NCBI GenBank assembly: GCA_028015205.1
Contig: CM051516.1
Coordinates: 24,852,593-24,916,592 of the forward strand
Direction of reading: 5' to 3'
From: Mytilisepta virgata
Taxonomy: Eukaryota; Mollusca; Bivalvia; Mytilida; Mytilidae
DNA: 64,000 bases
Position numbers and translations under genes: made by a program
Shown here: positions 56,335 through 64,000 of the stretch, in pieces
Layout: every line of letters begins with the position of its first letter
Position numbering within the stretch: the first letter of the stretch is position 1
The notes under the pieces: generated by a model
Database searches by the model: none
The model's input: only the letters and a program-made list of their open reading frames with translations
Told to the model about the DNA's origin: nothing

Positions 56335-56650
56335 CATGCGTAGACCATACGTCCGGGTCCTACCACGTGACTTGCGTCACTTCCGTAAACAAATCATGGG
56401 GAAAACCCATAACTTCCAAATGCGCATGCGCGCAAATCACTTCCGGGACTTCCGGTTCCGGTCACGCATGCGCAGACCACACATCCGGGTCCTAGGACGT
56501 GACTTGCGTCACCTCCGTAAACAAATGGTGCGAAAAACCACTACTTCCGGTAGCGCATGCGCGCAAACCACTTCCGGTACTTCTAGTTCCGATCTCGTGA
56601 CTTCCGGTTTCGGTGACGTCACTTCCGGTTTCGGTGACGTCACTTCCGGC
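56335..56650. promoter_or_regulatory. Cluster of ETS/CRE-like composite sites, right arm
   Basis: Mirror of the left cluster, with two exact TGACGTCACTTCCGG composites (56614-56628, 56635-56649), GCGCATGCGCG words (for example near 56430 and 56553) and repeated CACTTCCGG. It lies at the outer end of the arm upstream (about 1.1 kb) of the minus-strand gene. Confidence 0.55.
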
Positions 56651-56959
56651 ACCTCCACAGCACCTCCTCCTCTCCACCTCCTTAAATACTAACTGAACTG
56701 TGCCCATATACTACTAAGGTGATTTGTTTTCCGGTAAGGAACATAATAAACAAGTCCCATAAAAATCAGACAAAAAATAAATTTAGACCAATACAGTTTA
56801 GCATAAAATTTTATTGGAGCATTTTCTATGATATATAACAATTTATTATCTTCCGGTAATAGTAAAGTATCCATGCGCACAATACCACTAGGTCTTGTCA
56901 TGGGCATAATGATTATCCCGGCCAGTAATTTCGAAGCTATTCAGAAACACTGATGAGAC

Positions 56960-58290
56960 ATCCAATGTTTAAAGGGGTGGGACATGAACTCTGAGGATAT
57001 CTGAGCTGTTCAAAAAGAATGCAAATGTTTATAATTAAGGGCAAGGGATCTCAATGTCTTTTGTTGATTTTTTACGAGGAAGTACCCCCATTCCCCGGGC
57101 AATGTGTAAAATCATTTATTGCGTCTCCTTATAGGGAATTAAAAATATATGTGGTTACGGGGTATGGAGTTAAATGGTTTATGAGATTTGAACATTGCGT
57201 ATTAAAACGTGTTAAAGGGATAAACATTTTTACGGGATTTTGAAATAATTAAAAATTATTGTTTTGAGGGGCGAGGATGATCCCCCCGCCCCCCCCCCCC
57301 CCCCCCACCCCTTTCGATTTAGACAATCTGTTTGTCTAATCAATGGGAAGAAGAAAATGTATGATTTGGGGGCAGGGATTTCAATGCCTTAAGAGATTAT
57401 TAAAGACTAATGATTCAAGGGGTGGGGATGAACCCTTGGGTAAATGAGGTATAATCAGTTCATGCATTTTGTCATGGGGGATAAGAAAATATATGGTTTA
57501 GGTGTCGGTTTCTTACAGATTTTTAATTTTATATAATTCAAGATAAAAGAGGGATCACGATATTGTTTCTTCGCATCGCTCTGAGCGCCGCTATTACATG
57601 TATTATGCCGTTTATTCATTATGACGTCGCGCTTCAGCGTAGAAAATGTATGAGATAATTGAACACACTTGATTTGATAGGAGAGATAACCCCATGGGGA
57701 AGCGAGGTATATGTAATTTGGTGCGTCTTACCGTGGGGAATTTATAAGAATTTATATGATTAGGGTGGGGATTTTAACGGTTTATGAGATAATTGAACAT
57801 AATTGATTTGGTGGGAGTGGTGATAACCCCCTTGGGAAGCGAGGTATGTGTCATTAGGTGCGTCTTATCTAGGGAAAATAGAAAATATATGGTTTAGGGG
57901 TGGGAATTTTAACGGTTTATGAGATAATTGAACATTGTAGATTTGATGGGAGTGGTGATAACCCCTGGGGAAGCGAGGTATATGTCATTTGGTGCGTATC
58001 ACCATGGGGAATAAGAAAATATATGGTTTAGGGGTGGGGATTTTTACGGTTTATGAGATAATTATATATTATTGATTTATGGGGTGGGGATCACCCTAAT
58101 GAAAGAATGAGGTACATGTCATTTAAAAATGCGTCTTGTTACGGAGAATAATAAAATGTATGATTTAAAGCTATGGATTTTAATTGCATATGAATTTTTT
58201 CAAAATTATTGACTTTGAGGGGTGGGGATGACCCCCGTAGAGGAACGAGGTATATGCCATTTAATAGGTGTGGTCACGGTGTATAATAAA
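56960..58290 (+). repeat. 135-bp satellite array with poly-C
   Basis: GAGGTATATG-type anchors at 57703, 57841, 57975, 58109 and 58247 (134-138-base spacing), with earlier, more degenerate units from 56960 (57446 and before). Each unit has GGGGTGGGGAT, AACGGTTTATGAGATAATTG and AATAAGAAAATATATGGTTT. A run of 18 C lies at 57289-57306. Small ORFs follow the unit. Confidence 0.9.
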
Positions 58291-59678
58291 ATATATGATA
58301 TGAGATGGTTATTGGTCACTCTCGCAGAGTTTTTCGATAAAAAAAAATTTCCCGTAGGGTCCTATAGTAAACCCCTAGCCTCTTTGAACTCCTCATTATT
58401 CGCCCTAGTGACCCCCATCAAACAATTAATAGTATTAGGCAGATCTCGAAACATTGATCTTTCATCATGGAAAATCTCAGATCCATATCTCTGACGGTTA
58501 TTGACAACTCGAATGAACAATATCGGAGAGGAAGAAAACAAAAGTTCGATAAAAATCGCAAATCAAAATCTACAAGTCTCCCACTTCGTTTGGGAGACTT
58601 AATAAAGCATGCATAACAGTATGAATAATACATGTAAGTCATACATGTACCAGAATAATATATACACAAAATATCATCAATAAAAGTTAGTAATCCACCT
58701 TTCAACATCCTACACATAAAGGCTCAAGTAAATACTTTATGGTGATGGGAGTGTCGCTCGTTCGTCCGGCCTCGCCAATTACTTGCAACTTCTCGTACTC
58801 CAATAAATGGATTTCAATGAACCTTTCGCAGATTATTCAAAGTCCACAGACAAACATGGACTTTCCATTTCATTATTACATGGTAATGTAATTGGGTAGG
58901 CATGCCCAGTCCGCAACTCATCCTTAACCATATTTCTGTAAAATTTTCGGGAATCTTCCTTTTGTGTAATTTCCATTGTGCATCTTATATTCTGTTTTTT
59001 TTTTTATTTAATTATTAATTCTTTTTCAAATTAATGTAGCCATATCGGAGGATAAAAATTTGTGAGCTTTGCTGACATTACTTTTTAGTTTTGCGATTTA
59101 TGTCTTGTACACTATAAAAGAATGAAAAAGACCACCAAGAAAGATGCATTTTCAGAATGCCGTTATCTAGTGTTTGAAAGAAAACGAGGTGATATGAGAT
59201 TTATATTTGACATAAGATATGAAAATATATGTATACTTTGTAAGTGTCAATGAGAAAACATAACAGATACCAACAACAACAAAAAATAAAGCGGAAGTCA
59301 TCAAATGTTCGTTGTTATATGTTTTTCCTCTGTTTTCTTTGGGATTCACCTTTCCTTGAATTTTGGTCTTTTTAACTTTCTTGTTCGGTATTCTTCTTTC
59401 GATATATTTTATAAACTTTTAAAGCACATACTAAACTTGTTACCTTCACTGATGGTGATTCCTGCTGTACACATTTTAAATCTGATACATTTCTTGTATT
59501 TGTTTGCTACGTAATGTATTTATAAAATTTGTATTCCATGTTACAAATTCATTGCAATTTGGGTTTTGTGGAATTTATCCACTGTCTCATCGCTTCTGTA
59601 TTCATCTGTATATTCCTCATTCTCTCTATCTTCCAATTATACAGATATATAATGGACTTGTTCGATTGATGTTGTCCC
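58291..59678. other. Spacer with one hairpin
   Basis: No gene recognised; the 99-codon minus frame at 58418-58717 and the plus frames have no motif. Holds a hairpin at 58574-58600, annotated separately. Confidence 0.4.
58574..58600 (+). other. 10-bp stem hairpin followed by AATAAA
   Basis: AAGTCTCCCA at 58574-58583 and TGGGAGACTT at 58591-58600 are perfect complements with a 7-base loop (CTTCGTT), directly followed by AATAAA at 58601-58606. It could be an RNA 3'-end structure, or a terminal hairpin of a small element. Confidence 0.55.
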
Positions 59679-59679
59679 T

Positions 59680-59910
59680 TCCTTATACCGGATTTGACAC
59701 GGGCAGGTTGGCGTGTGACCTGCAGGAAGCACAGACTGCTTACCCTTCCGGAGCACCTGATTCTACCCCCAGTTTCTTTGTGGGATCCATGTTGTTCATA
59801 TGTTTTTAGTTTTTAATTGTTGTGCTTGTATTGGTTTGGTCTCGTCTTTGTTGTGCTCCGGACTTTGTCAGTTGTTTCGATTTTCCCGTTCTTCGAATAT
59901 CCCTTTGGTA
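59680..59910 (+). mobile_element. 3' module of the RT element (no RT)
   Basis: CCCTTCCTTATACCGGATTTG, then GACACGGGCAGGTTGGCGTG, CTTACCCTTCCGGAGCACC and a CCATGTTGTTCATATG end: the variant of the module found at 32360-32650. The preceding RT is not present. Confidence 0.7.
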
Positions 59911-61482
59911 AACTTGACTTTACATATAGATCTTTGTGAGCGATATAATTTCAAATATTAATTATTTTGCTTGAATGTAATATAGCTCATTTAATTTTTC
60001 ATTGTGCATTTGATATTGTAAACCGGCGCCTATCGTGTTTAATTCCAAACGGAATTTTTGGGGGTGACTTAAGAATAATAAAAACATTATCAAGATATGA
60101 ATTATCCTTAAAACATTATAATCTTCTTACCGTTCAAAAAGGTGGAAATATTTATATCCCCTCTAAATGAACGCATTATTTAATTAACTTTTTTAATACA
60201 TGCACGTATTACGTGTACAAATGTTTATTTAATAATAAATATTTGCCGGTTTCATACATATTAATCAAAATTAAACGTACATGTAACCACAAAAGATTTG
60301 ACCCAGCTCCGTAAAAAGTATTATCTTGTATGTCATGTATGTAATCGTTTCTTAAACATGCCAAAATGGATGTTATTACAATTTTGGAACTTCCGCCAAT
60401 GGCCATCACAGATGATGATCATATGAAATTGATTCTAAGGTCAATTCAGGTTTTTTTGTTGGGAGTTCGTATTGTCCAAGCTTTTAAAAGTTTTTAGTGT
60501 TCTTTGTTCGTATAGCTCTCTCTTTGTCTGTTTGATTTGTCTCGTCCAATGTCAATAACATGTGCGATGACTGTCTTATCTTATGTGTTTTTTGCACTTT
60601 GTTGGAATAGGATGTCCTTATCAGATAGTTGGTGGTTTCGTGCAATTCTGTTCACATATATGGGGACAAGAAGAGCTTACCATTGAGTTCTACTCGTTGC
60701 TAAAACATTAATGATGCCTTCCTTTGGGGTTTTTCATATCTGCTTAAATTGGGTTAGTGTCTTATTAGTTTCTTAAGGTAAAAACCCTTTGTAACACAGT
60801 TGGCTAACCTATTGAAAAATATTTATTCGATTTTATTCCTGCATCATTTAAGAGCTTTATCCAATTTTAAATCACATGTTAGGAAGTGTAATGTTAGCTT
60901 TAACGCTATCTGTGATCTGATGTTCTTTGCAGTGATTCCAGCTCTGGTTATTTGGATTTAAATTTAAAACATAGTTATTTTTTTGTTTCGCCTGTTTGGG
61001 GGGGGGGGGGGGACACTGGGGTGGGGGAGCGTTAAAGTACTGCTGACGAGACATAATTTGTTGAAATGCGCATCGAAATTATTATTTGTGAACCTTTGAC
61101 AACCTTAGACAACTACGCACGTCCATTATTTATTCATGTGATTCTTGGAAAATTTGTAAGGTAACGAGACTTTTAATTATTAAGATTTTTAGCCTGGCTC
61201 TTGGCAACTAACATTACTAGAGATTCCTAAATAAAAGTATGTTGTAGCTTGGGTGGCCACATGTATTGTGCGTAAAGGATAGAGATATCCATTCTGTTGA
61301 AACAAACCCTCCTGAAAGAATAATCATAGTATATGAATTTATAAGTGCACAAAAAGCATCAAAGGAAAACAAAATTCATACCTACACTATTTATGCGAAC
61401 GAATACGTTTAATGTTTGGATGAAGATTCTTTTTTAATATTATACAGAAATATAAAAGCTCTTTAATTTCGATATCGGGGCC
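59911..61482. other. Spacer with poly-G tract
   Basis: A run of 15 G at 60998-61012 followed by GACACTGGGGTGGGGG. No ORF with a recognisable motif and no RNA gene. Sequence around 60440-60660 has the style of RT-element 3' UTRs but I could not confirm it. Confidence 0.4.
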
Positions 61483-61935
61483 TCGGTGGCCGAGTGGTCT
61501 AGGTACATGGTGTTTCATTATACATATTTCTATCATTCTAAGTATACGACCTATTGGTCCTCCACAAGATAATAAGACAAGTTGTAAAAGGAAAGTTCAA
61601 TGGTGATATTTCAGTCAATTAATGCCACCCAAGCGATATGTACCAGGTGTATAAAACCAAATAAAAGCTGATAAAGTATGATTACCATCAAGGTGACCCC
61701 TAGTTAGAAATGATAAAATTGGTTCGGCAGTTTGACGGTAGTTCGTCATGACTACTAATGATCACTAGCCTGTCAACGCTGAATCTCACATGTGGCGACT
61801 CCGATCTTAATTGACAAGGATTGCCAATTTTCGTACCGAAGGTCGGTGGTTCTCTCCAGGTACTCCAGCTTCCTCCACCAATAAAAACTGGCCGCCGCGA
61901 AATAGCCAAATATGCTGTAAACGACGTAAAACCCC
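61483..61935 (+). mobile_element. tRNA-derived SINE, split
   Basis: GGGGCCTCGGTGGCCGAGTG followed by GTCTAGG at about 61485-61515 resembles the A box of a tRNA-Ser-like SINE head. After about 230 bases without match, 61760-61930 carries the SINE body (GAAGGTCGGTGGTTCTCTCC, GGTACTCCAGCTTCCTCCAC, GGCCGCCGCGAAATAGCCAA) and an AAACCCCAAATAAAC tail. The same body is inside the LINE at 40975-41110. The B box is not clear, so head and body may be separate insertions. Confidence 0.65.
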
Positions 61936-62120
61936 AAATAAACAAAAATAATTTCGATATCATTTTCAAACGCATTGTAATTGATTACTGACGTAAACTG
62001 ACTTGGTATCTATGTATATCAATGCCTATCTATTGTAAATTAATGAAAATTATGATTTGCATTTCGTGTATAGTAATTTAATGGTTATTTTGTAATAAGC
62101 GAGCAACTGTACAACAAACT

Positions 62121-63570
62121 AGAGGCCCTCAAGAGCCTGTATCGCTCACCTGGATTTAACTTTTCACCTTAAGCAAGACTAAAACTTTAAGTGTTGCAGA
62201 CAATTTGGCTAGTTTTTCTATAGGGTTCTATGTTAAACTAAGTTCAGCTGTGGCAGTTATATTGGTTGACAGTCCAGGTCAATGGACACATTTCTAAAAG
62301 GGAACCATCTAAGGACCATTTCTGCTAAATGTTGTTCCAATTGGCTCAGTAGTTTCAGACGAGAAGATTTTTGAGTGAATTTCCTATAGGGTCCTATGTT
62401 AAACTAAGTTCGGCTGTGGCGGCCATCTTGGTTCACAGTCCACGAAAATTTCTGAAAAAGGACCTCCTAAGGACCATTGCTGCCAAGTCTGGCTCCAACA
62501 TGTCAAGTCGTTTCAGACAAGATTTTTCAATGAATTTTCCCATAGGGCCATATGTTAAACTAAGTTTGGCTGTGGTGGCCATCTTGGTTGACAGTCCGGG
62601 TTATCGAACAAAAGTCTGAAAGATGACCATCTAAGGACCATTGCTGCCAAGTCTGGTTCCAATTGGCCAATTGGTTTCAGATAAGAAAATTTTTCAATTA
62701 ATTTTCCCATAGGGCCCTATGTTAAACTAATTTCGGCTGTGGCGGCCATCTTGGTTGACAGTCCGGGTCATCAGACATATTTCTGAAAGAGAACCTCCTA
62801 GGGACCATTACTGCCACTTTAGTTCCAATTAGCCTTGTAGTTTTAAAGAAAATTTTTGAAATTCATCCCCTCCTGTTTTCTATTTTTAGTAACAGCAACC
62901 ATGTCGGTTGGAAGTCGAGGAAGCTGGACATAGTTTTGGAAGGGGGCCTTCCAAGAACCATTCATCTAAAGTTTGGTCTCAATTGGCCCAGTGTTTTCAA
63001 AGGAGAAGATCTTTAAAGGAAATTTTATGCTGGATGTCGTCTTTAAAGGGCAAAAACTCCTATAAAGGGTCAATCAATGATTTTGATCATGTTAACTTAT
63101 TTGTAGATCTTTCTTTGTTGAACATTTTTGCTGTTTACAGTTTGTCTTTATCTATAATAATATTCAAGATAATAACCTTAATATTGACAATTCAGGGGCA
63201 ATAACCAAATCAAAGGTTGACCGATTCGTCTGAAAAGTTCGTGGCAGGTAGATCTTGACTTGATAAACATTTTTACCCCGTCAGTTTTGCTCTAAATGCT
63301 TTAGTTTTTGAGATATAAGACAAAAACTGTAGTTTACCCCTATGTTCTATTTTTAGCCATGTTGGCCATGTTGGTTGGCAGGCTGGGACATCGGACACAT
63401 TTTTAAACTAGATACCCTAATGATGCTTATGGCCAAGTTTGGTTCCATTTGGCCCAGCAGTTTCAGAGGAGAAGATTTTTGTAAAAGTTAACGGATGATG
63501 ACTGACGACGGACGACGGACGCCAAGTGATGAGAATAGCTCACTTGACCCTTTGGGTCAGGTGAGCTAAA
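62121..63570 (+). mobile_element. Tandem-repeat dispersed element, complete; Helitron-like end
   Basis: Starts AGAGGCCCTCAAGAGCCTGT, then has about four units of roughly 162 bp (AGGACCATT anchors at 62312, 62470, 62634, and GGACCATT at 62801), a unique 3' module, and ends with a hairpin (CAAGTGA 63523-63529, TCACTTG 63540-63546) about 20 bases before GGTGAGCTAA. A 3' hairpin and CTRR-type end fit non-autonomous Helitrons; 160-bp tandem cores fit the 'pearl'-type elements described in bivalves. Non-coding; no terminal inverted repeats. Confidence 0.75.
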
Positions 63571-63599
63571 AATTATATAAAAGTTATCTTTTAAAGAAA

Positions 63600-63878
63600 T
63601 AGATCTAATGGAACCGGTTCCAACAGGATTCGTAGCAAAACAAGTGTATAATCACGACTCTGCTATATATGCTTGTTTCAAAGTCAACGATGGATTATCA
63701 ATCGTCATCCCAATAGTTCCCGTAGAACCGTGGTTTAAAGTCATGTCAACATATTTTGTTGCCTTTTCCCAATACACGCTTGTATGCCAGGGATATCCGG
63801 TAACTACGCATAAAAGGGAAACGTCATTTCCATCTTTCACAGAGTAACAAGAAGATGCCACATCAACCACTGGTATTC
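63600..63878 (-). pseudogene. Immunoglobulin-domain exon with in-frame TGA
   Basis: A minus-strand acceptor (TTTGCTCTTTAAG) at 63879 opens a frame reading IPVVDVASSCYSVKDGNDVS, LLCVVTGYPWHTSVYWEK, TGTIGMTIDNPSLTLKQAY and IAES, then TGA (63650-63652), then in the same frame LYTCFATNPVGTGS. CVVTG is the B-strand Cys, VYW the core Trp, and LYTC the F-strand Cys: a standard I-set Ig domain, with DxGxYxC expected where the stop lies (Gly replaced by stop). A single G-to-T change (GGA to TGA) would explain it. Beyond 63600 the exon runs into the end of the repeat element at 63570 with no clear donor. Such domains occur in cell-adhesion and immune receptors. Confidence 0.7.
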
Positions 63879-64000
63879 CTTAAAGAGCAAATATTTGTGT
63901 AAAAACGGAATGATGTATCACACCTTATCGTTGTAACGATGATTAATCTTTACAAACGTTTATTTTTAGATTCAGAACAAATTCAATTATTTATGGTATC

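Larger units (their letters stand above)
52022..56715. mobile_element. Large palindromic (foldback-like) element
   Basis: Two long inverted arms (52022-53300 and 55288-56715) enclose a 2-kb centre. The ends are AGTAGTATAAGGGCACAGTT on the left and AGTAGTATATGGGCACAGTT on the minus strand at right. The flanks AAAGTG (left) and AAGGTG (right) match at 5 of 6 bases; a clean target duplication is not seen. The centre has a second block of 92-bp repeats, a TTAGGG-rich patch and a minus-strand gene. No transposase motif was recognised, so it is either non-autonomous or of an unknown class. Confidence 0.85.
55288..56715 (-). repeat. Right inverted arm of palindromic element
   Basis: Reverse complement of the left arm with scattered substitutions. 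Differences: the GC-rich promoter-like block has two copies of a roughly 133-bp unit (56335-56467 and 56468-56590) where the left arm has one, so this arm is about 150 bases longer. TGACGTCACTTCCGG occurs at 56614-56628 and 56635-56649. Confidence 0.9.

Noticed and set aside
61485..61515. Functional tRNA gene
   Set aside because: Only an A-box-like head; no anticodon stem or B box follows, so it is SINE-derived.
1..64000. CRISPR array
   Set aside because: The tandem repeats have no unique spacers of constant length between short conserved repeats, and the DNA is eukaryotic.

Overview
The window looks like nuclear DNA of an invertebrate animal, most likely a marine mussel (Mytilus-like bivalve). 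It is AT-rich, has no bacterial-style gene packing, and almost every recognisable coding stretch is a decayed transposable element. Several dispersed modules (the 3' module ending in GGTGAGCTAAAA, the 160-bp tandem-repeat elements, the molluscan SINE tail, the multicopy reverse-transcriptase 3' UTR) are ones I associate with bivalve, especially mussel, genomes. The species call rests on recall, not on a search. No rRNA, tRNA, CRISPR or bacterial operon was seen.

Layout. 0-4.1 kb: direct and inverted copies of a minisatellite-bearing repeat, with a perfect 37-bp palindrome and one possible small exon. 4.2-8.4 kb: tandem-repeat dispersed elements, then the C-terminal end of a Crypton-type tyrosine recombinase. 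8.9-18.8 kb: a HARBI1-like first exon and matching inverted ends, now filled with nested insertions: a reverse-transcriptase (RT) pseudogene split by a second RT element and by a solo LTR, a LINE tail, and a TTAA-flanked MITE. 19-29 kb: mostly tandem-repeat families with another RT fragment. 29.4-38.9 kb: LINE, MITE, RT, Ty3/gypsy and I/Jockey-like LINE debris. 38.9-43.9 kb: one long LINE on the minus strand whose order appears to be RNase H, SGNH-like, endonuclease, RT. 44-52 kb: sparse sequence with two possible host exons. 52.0-56.7 kb: a 4.7-kb palindromic element. 57-63.6 kb: a 135-bp satellite, SINE pieces and a full-length tandem-repeat element. 63.6-63.9 kb: an immunoglobulin-domain exon with an in-frame stop.

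The most unusual object is the palindromic element. It has long inverted arms (about 1.3 and 1.4 kb) carrying ETS/CRE-like promoter motifs and 92-bp tandem repeats, a telomere-like TTAGGG-rich patch, and a central minus-strand gene with a zinc-ribbon-like and a C2H2 finger. No transposase was recognised in it. The second is the minus-strand LINE with an N-terminal RNase H domain.

Host genes are only glimpsed. Three small plus-strand exon candidates (639-719, 25899-25950, 45318-45354) have compatible splice phases, one minus-strand exon encodes a signal peptide, and one encodes the Ig domain. These are inferences from splice-site and reading-frame logic, not from homology. The transposon genes are all broken, so no working pathway is encoded here; the window mostly records successive insertions.
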